Origin: Salinimonas lutimaris | Lineage (GTDB): Bacteria > Pseudomonadota > Gammaproteobacteria > Enterobacterales > Alteromonadaceae | DNA length: 64,000 nt | Direction of reading: 5' to 3' | NCBI RefSeq assembly: GCF_005222225.1 | Contig: NZ_CP036536.1 | Span: 2,504,001-2,568,000, forward strand | Shown here: positions 18,451 to 26,989 of the stretch, one piece after another | Numbering within the stretch: position 1 is the stretch's first letter | How the letters are laid out: the number at the start of each line of letters is the position of its first letter | The notes under the pieces: generated by a model | Told to the model about the DNA's origin: nothing | The model's database searches: none | What the model saw: only the letters and a program-made list of their open reading frames with translations | Made by a program: the position numbers and the translations under genes

Positions 18451-19050
18451 ATGGATACGATGTCGCTGGAAGAAAAACAGGCACAGTTTGATGAGTTTTT
18501 CATCATTCGTCATAACCTGAAAATCAATATTAAACCGTTACCTGATGACACTGCGGTGCCTCGCCAGGCCGATTTGGAAGAAGCGATGCCCTACGCATTT
18601 AAAATTGCCGGGGAAATGGCCGAGCTGGACGCAGCAGCACTGCGCCCGCTGCGAAATCTGGGCGATCATGCCAGTGCTCTGGCGGAATACCTGAATCATC
18701 AGTCAAAGAAGATAGATCTGATGATGTCATTTATTCTCCAGCAACAAGATGAACCAGAATATCGGCGAACCACTATTAAGTTCGGTGGCGGCGGTGTTGT
18801 GGTAAGCAGCCCGACCCCACTAGACGTAGGTACCTGGGCAGAGATCAAATTGTTTTTAACTGAAGAGGCCGCAGCAATTTTCTGCTTTGGGGAAGTTATT
18901 GCTTGTCAGCGTGACGAGGATGATTACCATATAGCCTTTATTTTTAACCGCATTCGCGAACAGGATCAGGAACTTCTGGTTAGAGCCAGCTTGCACTTGC
19001 AAACACTGCAGTTACGGCAACGAGCCCAGAACCGGCAGGAAGATGTCTGA
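18451..19050 (+). CDS. PilZ-like domain protein
   Basis: The 199-residue cytoplasmic protein has a PilZ-like beta-barrel in its second half (IKFGGGGVVVSSPTPLDVG and the strand GEVIACQRDEDDYHIAFIF). PilZ domains commonly bind c-di-GMP through RxxxR and D/NxSxxG; here the first motif is only partly present (RRTTIKFGGGG) and the second is SSP-type, so binding is doubtful. The N-terminal half is helical. ATG 18451 is preceded by GGTAAG. It sits between lolC and mfd, divergent from the former and 45 bases before the latter. Confidence 0.72.
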   Translation: MDTMSLEEKQAQFDEFFIIRHNLKINIKPLPDDTAVPRQADLEEAMPYAFKIAGEMAELDAAALRPLRNLGDHASALAEYLNHQSKKIDLMMSFILQQQDEPEYRRTTIKFGGGGVVVSSPTPLDVGTWAEIKLFLTEEAAAIFCFGEVIACQRDEDDYHIAFIFNRIREQDQELLVRASLHLQTLQLRQRAQNRQEDV

Positions 19051-19095
19051 ATCCGGCCTCATCGCGAGCGTTACCCAGCAGATAAATCAGGTGAC

Positions 19096-22000
19096 ATGAC
19101 AGCCACAAAATTAGCCTTGCCTTTACCTAAACTGAATCCGGAAGGACGCACGCAGGACCACCAGCAATGGGGGCATCTTCAGGGTAGCAGTGACGCGCTG
19201 GCCATCGCCAGTGCTTATCAACAGGCCAACGGCCCGGTTGTGTTACTGACCGCCGATACCCCGTCTGCCATGAAGCTGCAGCGGGAAGTCGCCTTCTTTT
19301 TAAATATTCCGGCCGACCAGGTGCCTTTATTCCCTGACTGGGAAACCCTGCCCTACGATATGTTTTCGCCCCATCAGGATATTATCTCGCAGCGTCTGGA
19401 AACCCTGTATCATTTTTCCAGTCAGAAGCAGGGCCTGTTTATCGTTCCGGTCAACACCCTGATGCAGCGGCTGGCACCGGTCGATTATCTGAATAAATAC
19501 CTGCTGATGCTGAACGAAGGCCAGACCATTGACCGGGAACAGTTTCGTCGTAACCTGGAGCAGGCCGGGTATCTGCATGTTAGTCAGGTCATGAGTCACA
19601 GCGAATTTTCGGTACGCGGCTCTATCATAGATTTGTTCCCGATGGGCAGCGACAGACCTTTCCGGCTGGATTTGTTTGACGATGAAATCGAAACAATCCG
19701 CTATTTTGATCCGGAGACTCAGCGCTCAGATGACAAGGTCAGTCAGATCCGGTTGTTACCCGCACGGGAGTTTCCTACTGACAAAGATGCCATCTCCTTA
19801 TTTCGCCAGCAGTTTCTGGACCGGTTTGACGCCAGCCAGGCACAGGAGTCGGTGTTCTCACAGGTTAGCAAAGGCACTATGCCCAGCGGGGTAGAATATT
19901 ATCTGCCATTGTTTTTTGAGCAAACCGCGACCCTGTTTGATTATCTGCATCCCCAGTCCCGCCTGTTTTTACATGGTGATCTGTATAAGGCCAGTGAATT
20001 TTTCTGGCAGGATGTGAATGAGCGCTACGAGCAGCATCGCTATAACCTGACCCGTCCGCTGCTGACCCCGGATGAACTGTTTGTGCCGGTGAATCAGCTG
20101 TTTGAGCGAATTAAACAGTGGCCACGGGTTAGCCTGCTGGATACCCCGCTGGAAGAAAAACAAGGCCAGACCAATGCCGCCAGCATTAAACTGGCTGACA
20201 TCGGCTTAAACCCACAGAAAAAACAACAGGCAGAGAGCCTGCTGAATACGCTGGAAAATGCCTGGAAACAAAATGGCCGTGCACTGTTTATTGCTGAATC
20301 GCAGGGCCGACGTGAAAACCTGCTCGAGATTCTTAAAAAATCCGGCATCAGGCCGGCTGTTTTTGCCAGTTATGCTGAGTTTTGCGATGCTGACGATGCC
20401 ATGGGCATCACTGTAGGCCTGGTTGAAAACAGCTTTAGCTGGTCGGCGGGTAAACAACCATTACTGATTATTACCGAAACCGAGTTACTGGGTTACAAAA
20501 TCAGTCAGCGGCGACTACGTAAACAGCAGGCCACCAGCGATGAAAGTGCCATCATCCGGAACCTGGCCGAATTGTCGACCGGCCAGCCGGTGGTTCACCT
20601 TGAACACGGTGTGGGCCGGTATCTGGGATTACAGACGCTGGACGCCGGCGGTGTCACCACCGAATACCTGTGTATTGAATATGCCAAAAAATCCAAGCTT
20701 TATGTGCCGGTGTCTTCACTGCATCTTATTTCCCGCTATACCGGTGGTGAGGTAGAGTCTGCGCCGTTGCATGCACTGGGCTCAGATGCCTGGACCAGAG
20801 CCAAACAAAAAGCGGCTGAGCGGGTTCGCGATGTGGCCGCCGAACTGTTGGATGTGTATGCCAAACGGGCAGCCAACCCGGGCTTTGCCTACCCGATAAA
20901 CTGGGAAGAGTATCAGAGTTTTGCCGATAGTTTCCCGTTTGAGGAAACTCCCGACCAGATGCAGGCCATTAATGCCGTTATTCAGGATATGGGCAGCCCG
21001 CAGGCAATGGACCGGCTGGTATGTGGTGATGTGGGCTTTGGCAAAACCGAGGTGGCGATGCGGGCAGCCTTTCTGGCTGCCAGTCAGGGTAAGCAGGTGG
21101 CCATTTTGGTCCCCACCACCCTGCTCGCTCAGCAGCACTATGAAAACTTTGTTGACCGGTTTGCCCAGTGGCCATTTAACATTCAGGTGATGAGCCGGTT
21201 TGTCAGTGGCAAAGCTCAAAAAGAGATTATCGGTAACATAACCGAAGGCAAGGTAGACATAGTGGTCGGGACCCACAAGTTGCTGAGTAAGGATATTAAG
21301 TTCAGCGATCTGGGCCTGGTTATCATTGATGAGGAACACCGTTTCGGGGTGCGCCAGAAAGAAAAATTCAAAGCGCTGCGCGCCGATGTGGATATTCTGA
21401 CCCTGACCGCTACGCCCATTCCCCGTACCCTGAATATGTCTTTGTCAGGTATGCGTGATCTGTCAATTATCGCTACCCCACCGGCCAAGCGTTTGTCGAT
21501 TAAAACCTTTGTGCAGCAGCGCAATGACTCGATTATTCGCGAAGCCATTATGCGGGAAATTCTGCGGGGTGGTCAGGTGTATTTCCTGCACAATGAAGTA
21601 GAAACCATTGAACGGGTTTCGCAGGAAATTGCCGAGGTGGTGCCCGAAGCCAGAATTGCTATTGGGCATGGCCAGATGCGCGAGCGGGAGCTCGAATCAG
21701 TCATGAGTGACTTTTACCACCAGCGTTATAATGTGCTGGTGTGTACTACCATTATCGAAACCGGTATCGATGTTCCGTCGGCCAATACCATCATCATGAA
21801 CCGGGCTGATAATCTGGGATTGGCACAGCTTCACCAGTTGCGCGGCCGGGTCGGACGCTCACACCATCAGGCTTATGCATACTTGCTCACACCACACCCT
21901 AAGCGAATGACTAAAGATGCCGCCAAGCGGCTTGAAGCCATTGCCAATCTGGAAGATCTGGGAGCCGGTTTTGCTCTGGCAACACACGATCTGGAAATTC

Positions 22001-22587
22001 GGGGTGCCGGTGAACTACTGGGTGATGAACAATCCGGCCAGATTGCCACCGTCGGTTTTACCCTTTACATGGACATGCTCGATCAGGCAGTCACTGCGTT
22101 AAAAGAAGGTCGTGAACCATCACTCGATGATACACTGTCAGGCCAGACAGAAGTTGAATTACGGATCCCCGCCTTGTTACCCGATGATTATATTGCCGAC
22201 GTAAACACCCGTTTATCTTTATATAAACAACTGGCCAGTTGTAAAACCGCCGCTGACATTGATGAGTTTCAGGTTGAGTGTATCGACCGTTTCGGCCTGT
22301 TGCCCGACTCGGCAAAAAATCTGGTTAAAGTGGCGCAACTCAAAGTGCGGGCCAAAGCACTGGGTATTACAAAAGTTGACTTATCGGCTGCGGGAGGCTC
22401 ACTGGAGTTTCGTGAAGACACACCGGTGGATCCCGGCTACATTATTCAACTGGTACAGACCCAGCCTGACACCTTCAAATTTGAAGGCAGCCAGAAGCTG
22501 AAAGTGGTGAAAAAGACCGATTCCGCCGAAGCGCGAATAAAACTGATGGACACCATCCTCAATGATTTTTCCAGGGAGATGCGCTAA
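19096..22587 (+). CDS. mfd: Transcription-repair coupling factor
   Basis: 1163 residues, close to the usual Mfd length. The UvrB-homology region is at the N-terminus (FPDWETLPYDMFSPHQDI), an RNA-polymerase-interaction domain is in the middle (LEHGVGRYLGLQTL), and the superfamily-2 translocase follows with Walker A GDVGFGKTEVAMRAAF, DEEHRFGVRQKEK and motifs IV-VI (TIIETGIDVPSANT, QLRGRVGRS). The C-terminal part masks UvrA binding. Mfd removes stalled RNA polymerase and recruits UvrA for transcription-coupled repair. csiV begins immediately after the stop, with no spacing. Confidence 0.98.
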   Translation: MTATKLALPLPKLNPEGRTQDHQQWGHLQGSSDALAIASAYQQANGPVVLLTADTPSAMKLQREVAFFLNIPADQVPLFPDWETLPYDMFSPHQDIISQRLETLYHFSSQKQGLFIVPVNTLMQRLAPVDYLNKYLLMLNEGQTIDREQFRRNLEQAGYLHVSQVMSHSEFSVRGSIIDLFPMGSDRPFRLDLFDDEIETIRYFDPETQRSDDKVSQIRLLPAREFPTDKDAISLFRQQFLDRFDASQAQESVFSQVSKGTMPSGVEYYLPLFFEQTATLFDYLHPQSRLFLHGDLYKASEFFWQDVNERYEQHRYNLTRPLLTPDELFVPVNQLFERIKQWPRVSLLDTPLEEKQGQTNAASIKLADIGLNPQKKQQAESLLNTLENAWKQNGRALFIAESQGRRENLLEILKKSGIRPAVFASYAEFCDADDAMGITVGLVENSFSWSAGKQPLLIITETELLGYKISQRRLRKQQATSDESAIIRNLAELSTGQPVVHLEHGVGRYLGLQTLDAGGVTTEYLCIEYAKKSKLYVPVSSLHLISRYTGGEVESAPLHALGSDAWTRAKQKAAERVRDVAAELLDVYAKRAANPGFAYPINWEEYQSFADSFPFEETPDQMQAINAVIQDMGSPQAMDRLVCGDVGFGKTEVAMRAAFLAASQGKQVAILVPTTLLAQQHYENFVDRFAQWPFNIQVMSRFVSGKAQKEIIGNITEGKVDIVVGTHKLLSKDIKFSDLGLVIIDEEHRFGVRQKEKFKALRADVDILTLTATPIPRTLNMSLSGMRDLSIIATPPAKRLSIKTFVQQRNDSIIREAIMREILRGGQVYFLHNEVETIERVSQEIAEVVPEARIAIGHGQMRERELESVMSDFYHQRYNVLVCTTIIETGIDVPSANTIIMNRADNLGLAQLHQLRGRVGRSHHQAYAYLLTPHPKRMTKDAAKRLEAIANLEDLGAGFALATHDLEIRGAGELLGDEQSGQIATVGFTLYMDMLDQAVTALKEGREPSLDDTLSGQTEVELRIPALLPDDYIADVNTRLSLYKQLASCKTAADIDEFQVECIDRFGLLPDSAKNLVKVAQLKVRAKALGITKVDLSAAGGSLEFREDTPVDPGYIIQLVQTQPDTFKFEGSQKLKVVKKTDSAEARIKLMDTILNDFSREMR

Positions 22588-23988
22588 ATGAGGTTTGCGC
22601 CAACCGCCTTGCTGGCAACCATGCTGCCGCTTATTTCAACCAGTACTGTGGCTCAGCAGAACTGGTGGTTTGACGTAGAAGTTCTGATTTTTGACCGGGG
22701 TCAGGCGATAACCGAGCAAAAAGAAACCTTTAATTATGATGAAAACCTGGCGCCAGTCAGTGCTGACTGGGATATGCTGGGTGACTACCTGCGCCCGGAT
22801 ATCAGTATGCTCCGGCAAAACCTGCCCGCGTGCGATCGGCCGTCCTCACCGCTGTATGTACCGGCTCCTTCTGTAGAACAGATCATCCGTGACTTTGAGC
22901 GGTGGCAGCGGGCCCAGCCTGGTTTTACTGAAGAACCATATACACCACCGGCTTTGCCAGGCAGTGAACCAGGCTATGAGCGCACTAACCGCGATGCCCA
23001 GACTGCAGATTCGGCATTTAACCCGACATCAAATGGTCCCAGCCCAGCTCAGATCGCCGGTGAATGGCTGGCCTTTCATGGTCCGCAAACAGTACAGCTT
23101 AAGCTGGATGTTCCGCGCATGCGCTTTTGTGAGACAGACACTGCCTGGATAACCTATACTGATCACCAATGGAAGGTAAATAATCCGGATAACAGCTTGC
23201 CGTATCCGGATGAAGTGCCGATTGTGCCTGACGGCGATAGTCAGTTTACCGGTGCGCCTCAGCTTCTACCTTCATCAGCCAGAGAGCTGACCAAGCTATC
23301 TGCCCAGGTGCGCTCTGCCCGTGAGCTGACCAGATTATTACACACAACCTGGCGACAACCGGTTGCTTTTGGTAAAAACAAAGCCGCCAGCGTACACCTG
23401 TTTGCAGGTCAAAATTATGCCAGCCAGTTTGATACCTCAGGTCAGCCTAAGAAAAATGAGTTTGTCAGTATCGATTTTTCAGATCGCCGCACATTCTCTT
23501 CTGGACAGTCACCTTCAGCAATAGGACAGTCACCTGCGGATACGCAGGCATCAGCAATAAGACAGTCACCTGCAGATACACAGGCATCGCAGGACTTTTT
23601 TACTGAATTGAATCAACGATTGGCTGATCCGCAACCGGTTCCGTTTGCCACGATGATGGCCGCCGCCACCGATGATAGTCAGGATCTGCAAAAGCAGGTT
23701 GCTGCATCGTCTGCGGATGCCAATGCACCCATCTGGCAATTAGACGGATACATGAAGGTGTACCTGAAGTACATCAATCGTGTGCCATATTTGCATATTG
23801 AATCAAAGTTGCATTACCGACAGCCCATTCCTATGAATATCGCGGATATCGCCGCTGGTGCTCAGCCTGAATACCAGCTTGTATCCGTCCCATTCCATCA
23901 GATGCGCCGTGTCATCAGTAAACAGCTGCATTATTTCGATCATCCGCTATTTGGGATGGTGGTAAAAATTCGCCGCCACGAAATATAA
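22588..23988 (+). CDS. csiV: CsiV-family peptidoglycan-binding protein
   Basis: 466 residues with an N-terminal signal peptide (ALLATMLPLISTSTVAQ). CsiV-family proteins lie downstream of mfd in several gammaproteobacteria; in Vibrio the name protein binds peptidoglycan. Here the core strands are WWFDVEVLIFDRG, WQLDGYMKVYLKYINRVPYLHIES and the C-terminal RRVISKQLHYFDHPLFGMVVKIRR. Residues about 305-334 contain Gly/Ile-Gln-Ser-Pro repeats encoded by copies of the GGACAGTCAC motif, including an in-frame 36-bp duplication, so this region is probably a disordered linker. The gene abuts mfd and ends before a long hairpin. Confidence 0.85.
   Translation: MRFAPTALLATMLPLISTSTVAQQNWWFDVEVLIFDRGQAITEQKETFNYDENLAPVSADWDMLGDYLRPDISMLRQNLPACDRPSSPLYVPAPSVEQIIRDFERWQRAQPGFTEEPYTPPALPGSEPGYERTNRDAQTADSAFNPTSNGPSPAQIAGEWLAFHGPQTVQLKLDVPRMRFCETDTAWITYTDHQWKVNNPDNSLPYPDEVPIVPDGDSQFTGAPQLLPSSARELTKLSAQVRSARELTRLLHTTWRQPVAFGKNKAASVHLFAGQNYASQFDTSGQPKKNEFVSIDFSDRRTFSSGQSPSAIGQSPADTQASAIRQSPADTQASQDFFTELNQRLADPQPVPFATMMAAATDDSQDLQKQVAASSADANAPIWQLDGYMKVYLKYINRVPYLHIESKLHYRQPIPMNIADIAAGAQPEYQLVSVPFHQMRRVISKQLHYFDHPLFGMVVKIRRHEI
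23503..23589 (+). repeat. In-frame GGACAGTCAC motifs in csiV with a 36-bp tandem duplication
   Basis: Perfect copies of GGACAGTCAC lie at 23503-23512 and 23524-23533, and a one-mismatch copy at 23560-23569. The last two are inside a 36-bp direct tandem repeat (23518-23553 and 23554-23589) encoding AIGQSPADTQAS and AIRQSPADTQAS. Same motif as around the RAYT gene. Confidence 0.85.
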
Positions 23989-24004
23989 CCACAGTTCAGA
24001 CCTC

Positions 24005-24038
24005 ACATATCCTGCTGGCCACTGTCAGCAGGATATGT
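24005..24038 (+). terminator. Long perfect hairpin after csiV
   Basis: ACATATCCTGCTG (24005-24017) pairs perfectly with CAGCAGGATATGT (24026-24038), a 13-bp stem with an eight-base loop. No T-run follows, so it may be a rho-independent-like terminator of low efficiency or an mRNA 3'-end stabiliser for mfd-csiV. Confidence 0.6.
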
Positions 24039-24068
24039 ACCGTGCTCCCAACAACGCTTTCTTCGCAT

Positions 24069-24204
24069 GGACAGTCACTATTCTCAGCCCTATCTGATTA
24101 CCCTTGAACAGTTACTTATCCCCACTGGACTACTTATTCCCACTGGACAGTCACTTCCTCTGAACTAGCTAATGGACAGTCACTTATTTCCACTGGACAG
24201 TCAC
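24069..24204 (+). repeat. GGACAGTCAC motif cluster, left flank of RAYT
   Basis: Perfect 10-mers at 24069-24078, 24145-24154, 24174-24183 and 24195-24204, with degenerate copies near 24106 (two mismatches) and 24127. Several share the extension TTA/TTATTTCCACT between motifs. All face the same way. This fills most of the 289-base csiV-RAYT gap. Confidence 0.8.
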
Positions 24205-24277
24205 TACCTCTGCCTGAGTACAGTTGGTTTATTTGCTCATACCTGCATAATGAAATTTCTGCCTTCAACCACTGAAT

Positions 24278-25231
24278 ATGATGCCAAGACCACGTAAAAG
24301 CCTTATCAACTTGTCTGATACGCCATACTATCATTGTGTGTCTCGCTGCGTTCGCAGGGCTTTTTTGTGTGGCAAGGATACGCAGACTGGCCGAAGCTAC
24401 GAACATCGCCGGCAGTGGGTAGAAGACAGAATACTGTATCTAGCTGAGGTTTTCTGTGTGGATGTCTGCGCCTATGCGGTTATGAGTAATCACACGCATT
24501 TGGTTTTGCGCATCAATAAGCAAAAGGCAGACGCCCTGTCTGTTGATGAGATTATTCATCGCTGGCATAAACTTTATAAAGGGATGTTGCTGGCCAGGCG
24601 TTATACTGACCCCACCCTTCGCGACTTATTATCTGCTGCTGAATTAGACACTGTTAATGCGCTTGCTGACGTCTATCGAAAAAGACTAAGTGATATCAGT
24701 TGGTTTATGCGGCTACTTAATGAATACATTGCCCGGCAGGCTAACAAAGAAGACGACTGCACCGGTCATTTCTGGGAGGGACGGTTCAAGTCTCAGGCAT
24801 TATTAGATGAAGCTGCGCTGGCTGCCTGCATGGCCTATGTGGATTTAAACCCCGTTCGCGCCTGTCAGGCTAAAACACCGAAAACATCACCTCACACCAG
24901 CATCAGAAAGCGCCTTCTGGCTGCCGGTACTGAGTATCAGCCTCGCCAGCTACTTCCCTTCACCGGTGAACCGAAGAGCGTGATGCAAGATGGCTTGCCC
25001 TTCAGAGCTGAGGATTATTTTGCTCTTGTTGAATTAACCGGTCGACACTTTCACCCTGAAAAGCCGGGTCAAATAGACTGCACAGCTTCGCCAATTCTGG
25101 AACGTGCAGGAATAGAACACACGCACTGGTATCGCATGGTATCCGGAATCGAGACGTCGTTTAAAACCAGAGTGAGCCTTGAGCAGCACTTATCTAAGCA
25201 CTTCGACGACACAACCTTCAACTCGGCCTGA
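24278..25231 (+). CDS. REP-associated tyrosine transposase (RAYT, Y1-type HUH)
   Basis: A 317-residue IS200/IS605-like transposase of the REP-associated type (TnpA-REP/RAYT). It has the HUH motif as His72-Thr-His74 (SNHTHLVLRI) and a Y1 motif YIARQ with Tyr150 and Gln154. Downstream is the family-typical CTGHFWEGRFKSQALLDEAA and AYVDLNPVRA. The C-terminal 110 residues extend beyond the minimal HUH domain. RAYTs are single-copy domesticated transposases thought to mobilise REP elements. The flanking GGACAGTCAC clusters are the probable cognate repeats. It has no inverted-repeat ends of a classic IS. ATG 24278 is followed directly by a second ATG; either may be used. Confidence 0.9.
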   Translation: MMPRPRKSLINLSDTPYYHCVSRCVRRAFLCGKDTQTGRSYEHRRQWVEDRILYLAEVFCVDVCAYAVMSNHTHLVLRINKQKADALSVDEIIHRWHKLYKGMLLARRYTDPTLRDLLSAAELDTVNALADVYRKRLSDISWFMRLLNEYIARQANKEDDCTGHFWEGRFKSQALLDEAALAACMAYVDLNPVRACQAKTPKTSPHTSIRKRLLAAGTEYQPRQLLPFTGEPKSVMQDGLPFRAEDYFALVELTGRHFHPEKPGQIDCTASPILERAGIEHTHWYRMVSGIETSFKTRVSLEQHLSKHFDDTTFNSA

Positions 25232-25444
25232 AACGGCTGAGTCATTTATAGCTTCTTCTAATCAGTCTTGCCACAATGCTTTATTAAGTAAAATGCTGGC
25301 TTCCCGCCACAATCTGTTGTCAGGCTTTTTCGCCGACTAAGCGTGCTTAATACGGCTTCTGGCTGTCCAAAACATTTCCTTGTGTGGACCTTTTAACGAG
25401 TACTGTGCTCACCTTGGTACCTTGCCGAATATGATTAACCTAAT

Positions 25445-25517
25445 GTGACTGTCCATACGATGTTTGTCCATACGATGTTTTATGTGACTGTCTATACGAT
25501 GTTTTATGTGACTGTCC
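25445..25517 (-). repeat. GGACAGTCAC motif cluster in opposite orientation, right flank of RAYT
   Basis: On the plus strand these read GTGACTGTCC at 25445-25454 and 25508-25517, and GTGACTGTCT at 25484-25493; a partial copy (TTGTCC) is near 25464. Each is followed by ATACGATG or ATG, giving a 24-bp unit between the last two. Orientation is inverted relative to the left flank. The rest of the 387-base gap 25232-25618 shows no gene; it holds a terminator hairpin at its right end. Confidence 0.78.
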
Positions 25518-25581
25518 ATGTATTAATCTCTTATTCTGGCAGCGCTAAGCTTCTCGCGAGAATTAAACATGATAAGAATCA

Positions 25582-25611
25582 GGTAAAGCCGCCGTCACTG
25601 CCGGCTTTACC
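25582..25611 (-). terminator. Hairpin after the DASS permease gene
   Basis: Perfect 10-bp stem GGTAAAGCCG / CGGCTTTACC with a ten-base loop, lying seven bases past the stop of the minus-strand permease. No clear T-run. Confidence 0.55.
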
Positions 25612-25618
25612 GTTGCAC

Positions 25619-26989
25619 TCACAAGCGTGTAATAGCCACCACGGCGGTGACAATCAAAGCCAGAATGATATTTAAAATCGCGCCTTCACGTGCCATCACC
25701 GGTATTGATAACTTGCCACTACTGTACACAATAGTATTGGTCGGCGTAGCTACCGGCATCATAAATGCGCAGCTGGCACTGATTGCTGCTGGCATCATCA
25801 GGACAATAGGATCAATATCCAGCGCCATCGCCGCACTGGCCAAAATCGGCATCAGCAAGGTGGCAGTGGCGGTATTGGAGGTCACCTCGGTCACAAAACT
25901 AACCGCAATACACAGCACCAGAATAATGCCCAGTACCGGAAATACTGACAACCCGCTCATCGCATCCCCCATCCGCTGGCTTAAGCCCGACTCAACAAAT
26001 GCACTGGCCAGACAAATCCCGCCCGCATAAACCAGTAGCAGCCCCCACGGAATCTGAGTCGCAGTATCCCAGTCCAGAATCTGGCCGGGCTTTTCTTTGT
26101 TACCGTCAGGAATCAGACACATCATAATAACCCCGGCAACAGCAATGGTAGAGTCACTGACATTGGGCATATTTAAGAACGCAGTCCAGTAGGGACGAAA
26201 AATCCACGCCAGCGCTACCACACCAAATGCCATCAGCACCCGCTTTTCAGCCGGTTGCCATTCACCCGACTCTGGCAGTGTGATAGCAGGTAGAGTACCG
26301 GCAGAACGAGTCAGCCACAGCGCCATCACCGGTATACCGAGCAGGACAATGGGAATACCAGTACTCATCCAGTTTAAAAAACTGATTTCGTTGCCACTAA
26401 CCTGCGTATAAACATTCATAAAAATAATATTCGGTGGCGTGCCAATCGGCGTCCCTACCCCTCCCAAACTTGCTGCATAGGCAATCCCCAGCAGCAGCGC
26501 GGTAGATAACCTGGGCGCATCCATAGAGTTTATGATGGCCATCGCAATTGGTAACAGCATCAGTGCTGTGGCGGTATTGGAGATCCACATACTCAGGATG
26601 GCAGAAGTCAGCATAAATCCCATCACCAGACTGCGGCCACTTTTGGCACCGGTCAGATTAAGCATGTAAACAGCCAGACGCTTGTGCACACCGGACTTTT
26701 CCAGTGATTTAGACAGCATAAATGCGCCCATCAACAGCATGATGACATGGCTACCCAGAGCGCCAGAGGCCGTTTGATAACTCATCACGCCGGCCATCGG
26801 AAAAGCGACAAACGGGATAAGTGCGGTCAGGGCAATGGGCAGCGCCTCGCTCACCCACAACATTGCAATGAGAATAGTCAGACCGCCGGTGACTGCCTGT
26901 TTATATTCCAGACCATTTATTGACAGCAGTTGCCAGCCTGCCAGACTTGCCAGCACACTGATTAAAATCCATTTATAGCTGATTTTCAT
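25619..26989 (-). CDS. SLC13/DASS-family sodium-dependent anion transporter
   Basis: A 456-residue inner-membrane protein of the divalent anion:Na+ symporter family, with about 11-12 transmembrane segments. Both hallmark SNT motifs are present (WISNTATALMLLPIA in the first half and TSNTATATLLMPIL in the second), which form the sodium and carboxylate site. Likely substrates are C4-dicarboxylates or similar anions. It overlaps the 3' end of nagZ by 17 bases on the same strand, so translation is probably coupled; the biological reason for that pairing is unclear. Confidence 0.9.
   Translation of the reverse strand: MKISYKWILISVLASLAGWQLLSINGLEYKQAVTGGLTILIAMLWVSEALPIALTALIPFVAFPMAGVMSYQTASGALGSHVIMLLMGAFMLSKSLEKSGVHKRLAVYMLNLTGAKSGRSLVMGFMLTSAILSMWISNTATALMLLPIAMAIINSMDAPRLSTALLLGIAYAASLGGVGTPIGTPPNIIFMNVYTQVSGNEISFLNWMSTGIPIVLLGIPVMALWLTRSAGTLPAITLPESGEWQPAEKRVLMAFGVVALAWIFRPYWTAFLNMPNVSDSTIAVAGVIMMCLIPDGNKEKPGQILDWDTATQIPWGLLLVYAGGICLASAFVESGLSQRMGDAMSGLSVFPVLGIILVLCIAVSFVTEVTSNTATATLLMPILASAAMALDIDPIVLMMPAAISASCAFMMPVATPTNTIVYSSGKLSIPVMAREGAILNIILALIVTAVVAITRL

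Noticed and set aside
24005..24038. Terminal inverted repeat of an insertion sequence left of the RAYT gene
   Set aside because: The two arms form one hairpin directly after csiV and no matching copy is found right of the transposase.
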